Shown here in pieces: positions 52,464 to 62,207 of a DNA stretch of 64,000 nt (position 1 is its first letter; every line of letters begins with the position of its first letter). The position numbers and the translations under genes were made by a program. Origin of the DNA: Gammaproteobacteria bacterium (GTDB taxonomy: Bacteria > Pseudomonadota > Gammaproteobacteria > Steroidobacterales > Steroidobacteraceae); NCBI GenBank assembly GCA_025359205.1, contig JANYHD010000020.1:1-64000 (forward strand), read 5' to 3'. The notes below the pieces were generated by a model, which did no database searches, had not been told where the DNA came from, and worked only from the letters and a program-made list of their open reading frames with translations.

Positions 52464-52560
52464 GCAGCGTAGTAAAACTCCATATTCGATCTTTGGCAAG
52501 CCCCGATTGTCATAATGCCAAAGTGCGCATAAGAACCTAAATTGACGGTCAAAAATCCCT

Positions 52561-52589
52561 TTGCGCGGGCGGGCTACGAGATATATAGT
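52561..52589 (+). promoter_or_regulatory. Predicted zwf promoter
   Basis: -35 TTGCGC (52561-52566), a 17-bp spacer and -10 TATAGT (52584-52589). Transcription would start near 52596, within the palindrome at 52587-52601, 38 bp before the zwf GTG. Confidence 0.5.
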
Positions 52590-52601
52590 AGTTTAACTAC
52601 A
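52587..52601. promoter_or_regulatory. HexR-type operator
   Basis: AGTAGTTTAACTACA contains the perfect palindrome GTAGTTTAACTAC (52588-52600). It fits the HexR consensus reported for several gammaproteobacteria, TGTARTwwwAYTACA, at 14 of 15 positions. It overlaps the -10 box and start site of zwf and lies between the two arms of the Entner-Doudoroff locus, with the hexR-like gene at the end of the zwf arm. HexR releases DNA on binding KDPG, the product of Edd. Confidence 0.78.
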
Positions 52602-52633
52602 TGTCTCGGCCTGCCAACGGCAGGAGGTGAACG

Positions 52634-54094
52634 GTGCAATTGCTCGACCCATTCGAAATCGTGCTGTTTGGCGGCACCGGCGACCTGGCGATGCGCAAGC
52701 TCATCCCCGCGCTGTTCCAGCGTTACGTAGCCGGGCAATTCGATGCGCGGGCACACATCCTGGCCGCGGCCAGCAGCGCCCTGACGCGCGAGGCCTACAT
52801 CGAGCGCGCGCTGGAGCATTGCCGCGAGCATGTCGGTGCGCCCGATTTCACCGAGGCGCGCTGGACGGAATTCGCAGCGTGCCTCGATTATCAGCAGATC
52901 GACGCCATGCGCGTCGAGGACTTCAAGGCGCTCAAGACCAGGATCGCCGGGCGCGACGCGCAGACGCGCGTGTGGTTCCTGTCGACTTCGCCCAGCCTGT
53001 ACATCGCCACCGCTGCAAACATGGCGGCCGCCGGCGTCGTGACGCCCAACGCACGGGTGGTGCTCGAGAAGCCGCTGGGGACCGATCGCGCCTCGGCGGC
53101 ACGCATCAACGAGCAGGTTGCGCTGAGCTTCGCTGAGAACCAGATCTATCGCATCGATCATTACCTCGGCAAGGAGCCGGTGCAGAACCTGCTGGCGCTG
53201 CGCTTCGGCAACGCGTTTTTCGAGCCGCTGTGGCGTCGCGGCCGCATCCGGCACGTGCAGATCACGGTGGCCGAACAGCTCGGCGTCGAGGGACGGGCGA
53301 AGTTCTACGACGAGACCGGCGCGCTGCGCGACATGGTGCAGAACCACATGCTGCAGCTGCTGTGCATCCTGGCGATGGAGCCGCCGGCGAGTTCCGATGC
53401 CGACACGGTGCGCGATGAAAAGCTCAAGGTGCTGCGCGCACTGCGGCCAATCGATGGCGATACCGTCGACGTGAAGACGGTGCGCGGCCAGTACAAGGCC
53501 GGCAACATCGAAGGCGAGAGCGTGCCAGGCTACGCTGATGAACCGGGCGTGCCTGCGGGCAGCCAGACCGAGACCTTCGTGGCCATCAAGGCCGAGATCG
53601 ACAACTGGCGTTGGGCCGGCGTGCCGTTCTACCTGCGCACCGGCAAGCGGCTGCAACAGTCGCTGGCCGAGATCGCCATCACCTTCGACGACGTGCCCTT
53701 GTCGATCTTCCAGAACCGTGCGCAGGATGCGCCCAACCAGCTGGTCATCCGGCTGCAGCCGGACGAGAGCATCACGCTGACGATCCTGGCGAAAGCGCCA
53801 GGCGATGCCATGCGATTGCGTCCTGTAAACCTCGCGCTCGACCTGGGCGAGAGTTTCAAGGAGCGGCCGCTGTCGGCCTACGAGCGCTTGCTGATGGACG
53901 TCGTGAAGGGCAACCTGACACTGTTCATGCGCCGCGACGAACTCGACACCGCCTGGAGCTGGATCGATCCGATCCGCGCCGGCTGGGCGCAGACCGGCAA
54001 CCCGCCCAAGACCTACACCGCCGGCAGCTGGGGCCCCGCTGCGGCCACGGCGCTGATCGGGCGCGACGGCTATGCCTGGCGCGACGAAACCTGA
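52634..54094 (+). CDS. zwf: Glucose-6-phosphate 1-dehydrogenase
   Basis: The protein has 486 residues and a GTG start with a perfect AGGAGGT site (52622-52628). The N-terminal nucleotide fold has [12 protein letters not shown]; the substrate and catalytic site is R-I-D-H-Y-L-G-K-E (about 172-180); G-K-R-L is also present. It oxidises glucose 6-phosphate to 6-phosphogluconolactone with NAD(P)+. It is the first gene of zwf-pgl-hexR, divergent from edd-eda, and overlaps pgl by 23 bp. Confidence 0.98.
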   Translation: MQLLDPFEIVLFGGTGDLAMRKLIPALFQRYVAGQFDARAHILAAASSALTREAYIERALEHCREHVGAPDFTEARWTEFAACLDYQQIDAMRVEDFKALKTRIAGRDAQTRVWFLSTSPSLYIATAANMAAAGVVTPNARVVLEKPLGTDRASAARINEQVALSFAENQIYRIDHYLGKEPVQNLLALRFGNAFFEPLWRRGRIRHVQITVAEQLGVEGRAKFYDETGALRDMVQNHMLQLLCILAMEPPASSDADTVRDEKLKVLRALRPIDGDTVDVKTVRGQYKAGNIEGESVPGYADEPGVPAGSQTETFVAIKAEIDNWRWAGVPFYLRTGKRLQQSLAEIAITFDDVPLSIFQNRAQDAPNQLVIRLQPDESITLTILAKAPGDAMRLRPVNLALDLGESFKERPLSAYERLLMDVVKGNLTLFMRRDELDTAWSWIDPIRAGWAQTGNPPKTYTAGSWGPAAATALIGRDGYAWRDET

Positions 54095-54821
54095 CTCGCT
54101 CGCCCCGCGCCTGGTGCGCGCGGCCGACGGCGCGGCTCAGGCGGCGCTGCTGGCAGAGGCCATCGCCGTCGAATTGAACGCTGCGCTCGCTCGCCGCGAG
54201 AGCGCCAGCATCGTGGTCTCGGGCGGGCGCACGCCGGCGGCCATGTTTGCGCTGCTCGCGCGTCAGCCGCTCGCATGGGCGCGCGTGCAGGTCACGCTTG
54301 CCGATGAACGCTGGGTCGGCGCGGACGACCCGGCCAGCAACGAGACCCTGGTGCGCAACGCACTGCTGCGCGAGCACGCCGCTGCTGCGCAGCTCATTGC
54401 CATGAAGAACGCGGCGCCTACGCCCGCGGCCGGTGCAGCAGCAGCGTGGCGCACGATCAATGCGATGCCGCAGCCTTTTGATGTCGTCGTGCTGGGCATG
54501 GGCGATGACGGCCATACGGCCTCGCTTTTTCCCGGTAGCGTAGGTCTCAGCGCCGCACTCGACGCGGCGGCGGCCCCAGCCTGCGTAGCGATGCAGCCGC
54601 TGGCGGCTCCGCATGCGCGCCTGTCACTGAATCTTGCGGCGCTCCTGCGTTCGCGCCGCATCTGCATCCAGATCAGCGGCGCGGGCAAATGGCAGGTTTA
54701 CCAACGCGCGCTGGCGGCGGGTCCGGTCGAGGAATTGCCGGTGCGCGCGATCCTCCGCCAGCAGGCCGTGCCCGTGGACGTGTACTGGTGTCCGGACGCA
54801 CCACCGGCCGGAAAGTCATGA
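54072..54821 (+). CDS. pgl: 6-phosphogluconolactonase
   Basis: The protein has 249 residues of the DevB type. Motifs are V-S-G-G-R-T-P, L-A-D-E-R-W-V near residue 76 and V-L-G-M-G-D-D-G-H-T-A-S-L-F-P-G near residue 140, which form the phosphate and catalytic site. It hydrolyses 6-phosphogluconolactone made by Zwf. The ATG at 54072 lies inside the end of zwf; the stop overlaps the start of hexR (ATGA). Confidence 0.95.
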   Translation: MPGATKPDSLAPRLVRAADGAAQAALLAEAIAVELNAALARRESASIVVSGGRTPAAMFALLARQPLAWARVQVTLADERWVGADDPASNETLVRNALLREHAAAAQLIAMKNAAPTPAAGAAAAWRTINAMPQPFDVVVLGMGDDGHTASLFPGSVGLSAALDAAAAPACVAMQPLAAPHARLSLNLAALLRSRRICIQISGAGKWQVYQRALAAGPVEELPVRAILRQQAVPVDVYWCPDAPPAGKS

Positions 54822-55708
54822 GTAGTCCGGAACGCAGCGTGACGCCGGCGGTGAGCGAGGGCGGCTGGCTCAAGTTCCTGATGAGCGCGCGCGAGCGTTT
54901 GCCGGCGGCCGAGCGGCGAGTCGCCGACCTGGTGCTCGAACGCCCGCACGAGTTGCTGCAGCTGTCGTTGGCCGCGGTGGCGAGTCAGGCGCGGGTGAGC
55001 GAGCCGACCGTGATCCGCTGCTGCCGCTCGCTCGGCTGCCACGGCTTCGCGGACTTCAAGCTGCGCATGGCGCAAAGCCTGGCCAGCGGCCAGTTGTTCA
55101 TGCACTCGGATGTGAGTCCGGGAGATTCGGTGGCCGAGATGGCGGCCAAAGTCTTCGGCAAGGCCGCGCGCACGCTGCTGCAGGTGCGCAGCCAGCTCGA
55201 TCCGGCGCGGCTCGAAACCGCGATTGCCCTTTTGTGTGCGGCGCGGCGCGTCGAGTGCTATGGCCTCGGCAGTTCCGGCATCGTTGCCGCCGACGCGCAG
55301 CACAAACTGTTCCGGCTCGGCCTTCCGTCGGTGGCCTATTCGGACGCTCACGTGCACGGCATGGCGGCGACTATGCTGCGGCCCGGCGATGTGGTGCTGG
55401 CGTTTTCGGCCAGCGGCCGCACAGTCGACCTGATTTCGAGCGTCGACCTGGCGCGCGAGTCGGGCGCGGATGTCATCGGGATTACCGCGCTCGGCGCGCC
55501 CCTCGCCGCGCGCTGCAGCGTGGCGCTGGAGTTGCTCATCGACGAGGATACGGATATCTATACGCCCATGACCACGCGGCTGGCACAGCTCACGGTCGTC
55601 GATACGCTGGCGGTCGGTGTGGCGCTGCGCCAGGGGCCGGAGCTGCTCACGCGCCTGCAGCGCGCCAAAGAGAGCCTGCGCAGCAAGCGCGTGCGCGGAT
55701 TTGAGTAA
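54818..55708 (+). CDS. hexR: RpiR-family transcriptional regulator, probable HexR
   Basis: The protein has 296 residues: an N-terminal helix-turn-helix of RpiR type (L-S-L-A-A-V-A-S-Q-A-R-V-S-E-P-T-V-I-R, about 47-70) and a C-terminal SIS domain that senses a sugar phosphate (G-L-G-S-S-G-I-V-A, then F-S-A-S-G-R-T). Position directly behind zwf-pgl, plus a HexR-like palindrome at the head of that operon, supports HexR, the KDPG-responsive regulator of central sugar metabolism. The ATG at 54818 overlaps the pgl stop. Confidence 0.88.
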   Translation: MSSPERSVTPAVSEGGWLKFLMSARERLPAAERRVADLVLERPHELLQLSLAAVASQARVSEPTVIRCCRSLGCHGFADFKLRMAQSLASGQLFMHSDVSPGDSVAEMAAKVFGKAARTLLQVRSQLDPARLETAIALLCAARRVECYGLGSSGIVAADAQHKLFRLGLPSVAYSDAHVHGMAATMLRPGDVVLAFSASGRTVDLISSVDLARESGADVIGITALGAPLAARCSVALELLIDEDTDIYTPMTTRLAQLTVVDTLAVGVALRQGPELLTRLQRAKESLRSKRVRGFE

Positions 55709-55742
55709 CTCAGCACCGAATCAACGGAATAGGGGAGCGGCC

Positions 55743-56711
55743 ATGTCCAAGGCAATCCGACTGTACGAACACGGCGGCGCCGACCGCCTGCGGTGGGAGG
55801 ATTATCCCGTGCCTGCGCCGGGCAAGGGCGAGGTACTGGTCCGCCACAGCGCCATCGGGGTGAACTACTACGATATTTACGTGCGCTCGGGGCTCTATCC
55901 GCAGGCACTGCCGACTGGACTCGGCAATGAGGCCGCCGGAAACGTGGTCGCAGTAGGCAAAGGGGTGCGCGGATTCCGGGTTGGCGATCGTGTGGCCTAC
56001 CAGGGCGCTGCCGGCGCCTACGCGGAGGAACGCGTGATCGCGGCCGACCTGCTGGTGAAGCTGCCGCGCGACCTATCCGTGGAGCAGGCGGCGGCCGTGT
56101 TGCTCAAGGGCCTCACGGCCTGGTGCCTGCTGCGGCGCGCCTACCCGGTCAGGCGTGGCAGCGTGGTGCTGGTGACCGCGGCCGCGGGTGGCGTGGGACT
56201 GATCCTGGGCCAGTGGGCGCGTGCGCTCGGCGCGACGGTGATCGGCGTCGTGGGTAGCGGGGCCAAGGCGGCGCTGGCCAAGCGGAGCGGCTGCCGCCAC
56301 GTCATCGTCGGCTACGAGGGCATGGCGGCGAAGGTGCGCTCGTACACGAAAGGGAAGGGCGTCGACGTGGTCTACGATGGCGTCGGCAAGGACACTTTCA
56401 TGGCCGGCCTGGATTGCCTCAAGCCGCTGCACCTGATGGTCAGTTTCGGCAACGCCTCGGGCGCGGTGCCGCCGGTGTCACCGCTGGAGCTGATGCGCCG
56501 CGGCTCCTTGTTCCTGACACGGCCGACCTCCGCCGACTACCTGCGCGATCCGGCGACGCGCCGACGGGCGGCGCGCGAACTGTTCTCGCAGATCCGGCGC
56601 GGCAAGATCCGGGTGGTCATCGGCCAGCGCTTTGCGCTGCGCGATGCGGCGCTCGCGCACGCGGCCCTGGAAGGACGCCAGACCACTGGCTCGATCCTGC
56701 TGCTGCCTTAA
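55743..56711 (+). CDS. Quinone oxidoreductase (zeta-crystallin/QOR-type MDR)
   Basis: The protein has 322 residues of the zinc-independent medium-chain dehydrogenase/reductase family. It shows the N-terminal I-G-V-N-Y-Y-D-I-Y-V-R-S-G-L-Y segment and the NADPH fold V-T-A-A-A-G-G-V-G-L-I-L-G-Q-W-A near residue 148. It reduces quinones or enones with NADPH in the cytoplasm. AGGGGAG lies 7 bp before the ATG at 55743, 34 bp after hexR. Its stop shares a TTAA with the convergent fcl stop. Confidence 0.92.
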   Translation: MSKAIRLYEHGGADRLRWEDYPVPAPGKGEVLVRHSAIGVNYYDIYVRSGLYPQALPTGLGNEAAGNVVAVGKGVRGFRVGDRVAYQGAAGAYAEERVIAADLLVKLPRDLSVEQAAAVLLKGLTAWCLLRRAYPVRRGSVVLVTAAAGGVGLILGQWARALGATVIGVVGSGAKAALAKRSGCRHVIVGYEGMAAKVRSYTKGKGVDVVYDGVGKDTFMAGLDCLKPLHLMVSFGNASGAVPPVSPLELMRRGSLFLTRPTSADYLRDPATRRRAARELFSQIRRGKIRVVIGQRFALRDAALAHAALEGRQTTGSILLLP

Positions 56712-57649
56712 CGCCGCAGCTGCGACTGGTTGGCGCAGAACCACGCGTAGGTCGCGCGCAGGCCCTCCTCGAGGGCCGTGCTGGCGCGCCAGCCCAGGGC
56801 ATTGAGCCGCGTCACGTCGAGGAGCTTGCGCGGCGTGCCATCTGGCTTGCTGGTGTCGAACACCAGCTCGCCCTGGAAGCCAACCGCTTTGCCCACCAGC
56901 GAGGCGAGTTCGCGGATCGTAACGTCGGTTCCGGTGCCGACATTGATCGGGCCCGCGTCGGAATAATTGCGGGTCAGGAATACCACGGCGTCGGCGAGAT
57001 CGTCGACGTACAGGAACTCGCGCCGTGGAGTGCCCGTGCCCCACACCACGACCGATTGCTGGGCACCACGTTTGGCGGCGTCGAACTTGGCGATCAGGGC
57101 CGGCAGCACGTGCGAGTTTTCCAGGCTGAAGTTGTCGCCGGGACCATAGAGATTGGTCGGCATCAGCGATATGGCGTCGAACCCATGCTGGCGGCGGTAC
57201 GCCTGGCACATCTTGATGCCGGCGATTTTGGCGATCGCATACCACTCGTTGGTGGGTTCCAGCGGGCCGGTGAGCAGGCAGTCTTCATTCATCGGCTGCG
57301 GCGCATGCTTTGGATAGATGCAGCTCGAGCCAAGAAACGTGAGCTTGCGCGTGCCATGGCGGTAGGCGGCGTCGATGACGTTGTTCTGGACCTCGAGGTT
57401 GTCGCGGATGAAGTCGGCGGGGTAGCTGTCATTGGCATGGATGCCGCCCACGCGGGCCGCGGCGAGGATCACGACTTCCGGACGGTGCGCGGCGAACCAC
57501 TGGTCGACATCGGCCTGGCGCGTCAATTCCAGCTCATCGCGCCTGGCCAGCAGCAGGTTGCCGTAGCCCAGCGCGTGGAGCCTGCGCACCACCGCCGAGC
57601 CCACCAGTCCCTGGTGGCCCGCGACATAGATGCGCGCGTCGTTATTCAT
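56708..57649 (-). CDS. fcl: GDP-L-fucose synthase
   Basis: The protein has 313 residues of the extended short-chain dehydrogenase fold. The NADPH loop is [11 protein letters not shown] near residue 10; the catalytic Tyr and Lys are in Y-A-I-A-K-I-A-G. It epimerises and reduces GDP-4-keto-6-deoxymannose to GDP-L-fucose. It overlaps gmd by 8 bp on the same strand, so the two steps are coupled. Confidence 0.96.
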   Translation of the reverse strand: MNNDARIYVAGHQGLVGSAVVRRLHALGYGNLLLARRDELELTRQADVDQWFAAHRPEVVILAAARVGGIHANDSYPADFIRDNLEVQNNVIDAAYRHGTRKLTFLGSSCIYPKHAPQPMNEDCLLTGPLEPTNEWYAIAKIAGIKMCQAYRRQHGFDAISLMPTNLYGPGDNFSLENSHVLPALIAKFDAAKRGAQQSVVVWGTGTPRREFLYVDDLADAVVFLTRNYSDAGPINVGTGTDVTIRELASLVGKAVGFQGELVFDTSKPDGTPRKLLDVTRLNALGWRASTALEEGLRATYAWFCANQSQLRR

Positions 57650-58730
57650 GGTGCCGGTAGGTTTTGAATCCCTCGCGCGCGATCAGCGCATCGCGGCGCG
57701 CGTGCTCCAGGTCGCCCGCCACCATGTCGTGCACCAGCTGCTCGAAACTGATGGTTGCGCGCCAGCCGAGCTGGCGCAGCGCCTTGGAGGGATCGCCAAG
57801 GAGCGTTTCGACCTCGGTGGGTCGGAAGTAACGTGGATCAACTTTAACCACCGTTTTGCCCGTGCCGACATCAATTCCATGCTCTTCAACCCCGGTCCCG
57901 CGCCACTCGATCTTCATGCCGAGCTGCGCGCCGGCCAACACCACGAAGTCGCGCACCGAATGCTGCTCCCCGGTGGCGATCACGTAGTCCTCGGGCTGTT
58001 GCTGCTGCAGCATCAGCCACTGCGCGACGACGAAGTCCTGCGCGTGGCCCCAGTCGCGGAGCGAATCCATGTTGCCGAGAAACAGGCAGTCCTGGAGCCC
58101 GAGCGAAATGCGCGCCAGCGCGCGCGTGATCTTGCGCGTGACGAAGGTCTCGCCGCGGCTGGGCGACTCGTGGTTGAAGAGGATGCCGTTGCAGGCGTAC
58201 AGGCCATAGGCCTCGCGGTAATTGACCGTGATCCAGTAGGCATAGACCTTGGCTGCGCCATAGGGCGAGCGCGGATAGAAGGGAGTCGTCTCGCGCTGCG
58301 GCGTCTCCTGCACCTTGCCGAACATCTCGGAGGTGGAGGCCTGGTAGTAGCGCGTCTTTCGCTCCAGGCCGAGGATGCGGATCGCCTCGAGCAGCCGCAG
58401 CGCGCCGAGTGCGTCGGCATTGGCCGTGTACTCGGGCGTCTCGAAGGACACCGCCACGTGGCTCTGGGCCGCCAGGTTGTAGATCTCGTCGGGCTGCACC
58501 TGCTGCACGATGCGGATCAGGTTGGTCGCATCGGTCATGTCGCCGTAGTGCAATCGCAGGCGCACGTTGGCTTCGTGCGGATCCTGGTAGAGGTGATCAA
58601 TGCGGTCGGTATTGAAGCTCGAGGCACGGCGCTTGATGCCGTGCACTTCGTAGCCCTTGCCGAGCAGGAATTCGGCCAGGTAGGCGCCATCCTGGCCGGT
58701 GATGCCCGTAATCAGCGCTGTCTTGCTCAA
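57642..58730 (-). CDS. gmd: GDP-mannose 4,6-dehydratase
   Basis: The protein has 362 residues. The NADP loop [14 protein letters not shown] is near the N-terminus; [12 protein letters not shown] and the catalytic Y-G-A-A-K-V-Y pattern are present. It makes GDP-4-keto-6-deoxy-D-mannose, used next by Fcl for GDP-L-fucose. GDP-mannose is supplied by the manC-manB genes 2-5 kb away on the other strand. Confidence 0.97.
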   Translation of the reverse strand: MSKTALITGITGQDGAYLAEFLLGKGYEVHGIKRRASSFNTDRIDHLYQDPHEANVRLRLHYGDMTDATNLIRIVQQVQPDEIYNLAAQSHVAVSFETPEYTANADALGALRLLEAIRILGLERKTRYYQASTSEMFGKVQETPQRETTPFYPRSPYGAAKVYAYWITVNYREAYGLYACNGILFNHESPSRGETFVTRKITRALARISLGLQDCLFLGNMDSLRDWGHAQDFVVAQWLMLQQQQPEDYVIATGEQHSVRDFVVLAGAQLGMKIEWRGTGVEEHGIDVGTGKTVVKVDPRYFRPTEVETLLGDPSKALRQLGWRATISFEQLVHDMVAGDLEHARRDALIAREGFKTYRHHE

Positions 58731-58800
58731 GGCCGATCCTCACGTTGGGTCGAAAGGCAGGATTTTACGACGAGATGCAACCCGGCGGTCCGTTTTGGTT

Positions 58801-58820
58801 GCACAATAACCCAATTGTGC
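58801..58820. repeat. Inverted repeat upstream of the OmpA-like gene
   Basis: GCACAAT (58801-58807) and ATTGTGC (58814-58820) form perfect 7-bp arms around a 6-bp spacer. The repeat ends 20 bp before the ompA-like ATG, in the gap shared with the divergent gmd. It could be an operator or a 5' hairpin near the ribosome site. Confidence 0.6.
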
Positions 58821-58840
58821 GCAAGTGTCGGACAGGCGTC

Positions 58841-59371
58841 ATGAGGAATGTAGTGCGGTACGCGGCATGGCGCGGTTGCGTGCTGCTGGCGGCGTGGCCT
58901 GCGGACGGTATGGCCGAACCGGCGGATCCGGCCGCGCTTGCCCGGTTGGCCGAGCAGGAAGCAGGTCTGCGCATCGCGCTCGCGCCGACGGCTGCGGTGG
59001 TCGAGCACGCTGATGTGACCGTAGTGCTGCATTTGCCCGCGCGCATGGCCTTTGCCCCTGACCGGGCCGAGCTGCTTCCGGCGGGCACCGCATTCCTGGA
59101 CGCCGTGGCGCGTTCGCTGCGCGAATACAAGCGCAGCCGGGTCATCGTGGCCGTATACACGGACGCAATCGGCGGCACCGAATTCAACCAGCAGCAGGCA
59201 CAGGCCCGCGCGGGTGTGGTGGTGGCCTACCTGCAGATCAAGGGAGTGGCGCCCGAGCGGCTCGTGGCGCGCGGGGTGGGCGAGACCGCGCAGTTGCCGG
59301 CTCCGAATACGCCCGAGGGGCGCGACCTGAACCGCCGGCTGGAACTGACCATCACGCCTTTGTCTTCATGA
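58841..59371 (+). CDS. Small OmpA-family periplasmic protein
   Basis: The protein has 176 residues. A signal peptide covers about 25 residues, a short helix follows, and an OmpA peptidoglycan-binding domain takes up the C-terminal 110. The diaminopimelate-binding Asp is in Y-T-D-A-I-G-G and the Arg in L-N-R-R-L-E; A-F-A-P-D-R-A-E-L is the domain start. There is no beta-barrel and no lipobox, so it is probably soluble or loosely bound to the wall. The ATG at 58841 is chosen because the frame upstream is not signal-like. It is divergent from gmd. Confidence 0.82.
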   Translation: MRNVVRYAAWRGCVLLAAWPADGMAEPADPAALARLAEQEAGLRIALAPTAAVVEHADVTVVLHLPARMAFAPDRAELLPAGTAFLDAVARSLREYKRSRVIVAVYTDAIGGTEFNQQQAQARAGVVVAYLQIKGVAPERLVARGVGETAQLPAPNTPEGRDLNRRLELTITPLSS

Positions 59372-59425
59372 GCTGCTTCACTTAGGCTTGCGCACCTTGG
59401 CAATCGACCCGGGGATCCAGCGCCC

Positions 59426-60766
59426 ATGAAAGTGACGATTTTCGGCTCAGGCTATGTCGGCCTGGTAACGGGCGCCTGCCTTGCGGAGGCCGGCAATCAC
59501 GTGGTCTGTGTCGATGTCGATGCGGCCAAGATTGCGCGGCTCAACCAGGGCGAAGTGCCGATACACGAGCCGGGGCTCGACGCGCTGATCCGGCGCAATC
59601 GCGCCAGCGGACGCATCGAATTCACCACCGATGCCGCGCGCGGCGTCGACCATGGGCTGTTCCAGCTCATCGCGGTGGGCACGCCGCCGGGCGAGGACGG
59701 TTCGGCCGATCTGACGCACGTCCTCGAGGTGGCGCGCACGATCGGCGAACGCCTGCAGCGTCATGCGGTCGTGGTCACCAAGTCCACCGTGCCGGTCGGC
59801 ACTGCGGACCAGGTACGCGCGACCGTAGGCGCCGCGCTGGCGGCACGTGGCGCGAACATCGACTACGACGTGGTTGCCAATCCGGAATTCCTCAAGGAAG
59901 GCGCGGCGATCCAGGACTTCATGAAGCCCGACCGCGTGGTAATCGGCACCGACGGAGCGCGCGCGACCGAGCTGATGCGCGCACTGTACGAGCCCTTTAC
60001 GCGCAATCACGATCGGTTGATAACGATGGACATCCGCTCTGCCGAGCTGACCAAGTACGCGGCCAATGCCATGCTCGCCACCAAGATCAGCTTCATGAAC
60101 GAGCTCGCCAACATCGCTGAGCGCGTCGGCGCCGACATCGAGCGCGTGCGCGTGGGCATCGGCTCGGATCCGCGCATTGGCTACGGTTTCATCTATCCCG
60201 GCACGGGCTACGGCGGCTCCTGCTTCCCCAAGGACGTCAAGGCGCTGATCCGTTCGGCGCAGGAAGTCGGCATCAACGCCGGGATCCTGCACGCGGTCGA
60301 GGCGCTCAATGCGCGGCAGAAATCGACGCTGGTCCGCAAGCTGCGCAAGGTGCTGGGCGGTTCGCTCCGTGGCGTCAAGGTCGCGCTGTGGGGCCTGGCG
60401 TTCAAGCCCAACACCGACGACATGCGTGAAGCCCCGAGCCGCGTGATCATCGACTCGCTCCTGGAAGCCGGCGCCAGCGTGAGTGCCTACGATCCCATCG
60501 CCATGGAAGAAGCGCGGCGCCTGTATGCCGGCCAGCCGAAGTTCACGCTCGGCGCCGACGCCTACGGAGTCGTGGCCGGCGCCGCGGCGCTGCTGATCGC
60601 CACGGAGTGGCAGGAATTCCGCAGCCCCGATTTCGAGCGCCTGCGTGAGCTGCTGGCCGCGCCGCGCATCTTCGACGGCCGCAATCTCTATGATCCGGCC
60701 CTGCTGGCGCGGCTGGGATTTGACTACTACGCAATCGGCCGCGGCCTCAGCGCCGTGGAGACTTGA
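59426..60766 (+). CDS. ugd: UDP-glucose 6-dehydrogenase
   Basis: The protein has 446 residues. The NAD loop [11 protein letters not shown] begins at residue 5, the catalytic Cys is in [10 protein letters not shown], and the C-terminal UDP-binding domain has [15 protein letters not shown]. It oxidises UDP-glucose twice to UDP-glucuronate, a precursor of acidic polysaccharides. It starts the ugd-manC-manB run; manC begins 4 bp after its stop. Confidence 0.97.
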   Translation: MKVTIFGSGYVGLVTGACLAEAGNHVVCVDVDAAKIARLNQGEVPIHEPGLDALIRRNRASGRIEFTTDAARGVDHGLFQLIAVGTPPGEDGSADLTHVLEVARTIGERLQRHAVVVTKSTVPVGTADQVRATVGAALAARGANIDYDVVANPEFLKEGAAIQDFMKPDRVVIGTDGARATELMRALYEPFTRNHDRLITMDIRSAELTKYAANAMLATKISFMNELANIAERVGADIERVRVGIGSDPRIGYGFIYPGTGYGGSCFPKDVKALIRSAQEVGINAGILHAVEALNARQKSTLVRKLRKVLGGSLRGVKVALWGLAFKPNTDDMREAPSRVIIDSLLEAGASVSAYDPIAMEEARRLYAGQPKFTLGADAYGVVAGAAALLIATEWQEFRSPDFERLRELLAAPRIFDGRNLYDPALLARLGFDYYAIGRGLSAVET

Positions 60767-60770
60767 GCCG

Positions 60771-62207
60771 GTGAGTGAGGTCGCGCCGACGCTGACTCCC
60801 GTCGTGCTGTCCGGCGGCGCGGGCACACGCCTGTGGCCCCTGTCGCGCGAGCTCTATCCGAAGCAGCTCCTGCCGCTGACCAGTGAATACACGATGCTGC
60901 AGGAGACCGTGCGGCGTATCGCGGGGCTCCAGGCCACGGCGCTGATCGTCGTCTGCAACGACGCGCACCGCTTCATCGTCGCCGAGCAATTGCGCGCCAT
61001 TGGCGCTGCCGCGCAGGCCATCGTGCTCGAGCCGGTCGGCCGCAACACCGCGCCCGCCATCGCGCTGGCCGCACTGGCCGCGCTGAACGGCGGCGAGGGC
61101 GATGCATTGCTGCTGGTGCTGCCCGCAGACCACGTGATCCGCGACCTGAGCGCGTTCCACGTGGCCGTGCAGACAGCAGCGGCCGCCGCACGGAGCGGCG
61201 AGCTGGTGACCTTCGGCGTGGTGCCGCGCTCGCCCGAGACCGGCTACGGTTACATCCAGCGCGGTGCAGCGCTGGCCAACGGCTGGCGCATCGCGCGCTT
61301 CGTCGAGAAGCCCGAACGCAGCAAGGCGGAAGAGTTCCTGGCCAGCGGGGGCTACTACTGGAACAGCGGCATGTTCGTATTCGGTGCCCGCCAGTACCTC
61401 AAAGAGCTGCGTCGTCTCGCGCCCGACATCGCCGCTGCCTGCGAACAGGCCTATGGGAATGCGCAGCGCGACCTGGATTTTACGCGCGTCGATGCCGCGG
61501 CCTTTGCCGCTTGCCGCTCCGATTCGATCGATTACGCGGTGATGGAGCGGACCGGCAATGCGGTGGTGGTGCCACTGGACGCGGGTTGGAGCGACGTCGG
61601 GTCCTGGTCATCGCTCCATGCCGCTTGTACACCCGACGCGAATGGCAACGTGATCCGCGGCGACGTGCTGGCCGAGGAAACGCATGACAGCTACCTGCAC
61701 GCCGAGAGCCGGCTGGTGGCAGTCGTGGGCCTGAACGATCACGTGGTGGTCGAGACCAAGGATGCGGTGCTGGTCGCGCCGCGCGATCGCGTCCAGGACG
61801 TCAAGGCGCTGGTGGCGCGGATCAGGCAGGACGGCCGCAGCGAGCACATGCTCCATCGCGAGGTGTTCCGGCCCTGGGGCAGCTATGACAGCCTCGACAG
61901 TGGCAAGCGCTTCCAGGTCAAGCGCCTGACGGTCCGGCCGGGCGGCGTGCTCTCGCTGCAATTGCACCATCACCGCGCCGAGCATTGGGTGGTGGTTTCC
62001 GGGACCGCGCGCATCACCCGCGGCGAAGAAGTGTTCCTGCTGGAAGAGAACCAGTCCACCTACATCCCGATCGGCGTGCGCCACCGCATCGAGAATCCGG
62101 GCAAGGTGCCGCTGCACATCATCGAGGTGCAATCCGGCAGCTACCTGGGCGAGGATGATATCGTCCGCTTCGAAGACCAGTACGGGCGCAAGGGGACCAC
62201 GAAATGA
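60771..62207 (+). CDS. manC: Mannose-1-phosphate guanylyltransferase / mannose-6-phosphate isomerase
   Basis: The protein has 478 residues with two activities. The N-terminal nucleotidyltransferase has [14 protein letters not shown] and F-V-E-K-P; the C-terminal cupin isomerase has R-P-W-G-S-Y and the metal-binding H-H-H-R-A-E-H-W pattern. It makes GDP-mannose from mannose 1-phosphate and also converts fructose 6-phosphate to mannose 6-phosphate. The start is GTG at 60771; longer frames lie inside ugd. The stop overlaps the manB start (ATGA). Confidence 0.96.
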   Translation: MSEVAPTLTPVVLSGGAGTRLWPLSRELYPKQLLPLTSEYTMLQETVRRIAGLQATALIVVCNDAHRFIVAEQLRAIGAAAQAIVLEPVGRNTAPAIALAALAALNGGEGDALLLVLPADHVIRDLSAFHVAVQTAAAAARSGELVTFGVVPRSPETGYGYIQRGAALANGWRIARFVEKPERSKAEEFLASGGYYWNSGMFVFGARQYLKELRRLAPDIAAACEQAYGNAQRDLDFTRVDAAAFAACRSDSIDYAVMERTGNAVVVPLDAGWSDVGSWSSLHAACTPDANGNVIRGDVLAEETHDSYLHAESRLVAVVGLNDHVVVETKDAVLVAPRDRVQDVKALVARIRQDGRSEHMLHREVFRPWGSYDSLDSGKRFQVKRLTVRPGGVLSLQLHHHRAEHWVVVSGTARITRGEEVFLLEENQSTYIPIGVRHRIENPGKVPLHIIEVQSGSYLGEDDIVRFEDQYGRKGTTK

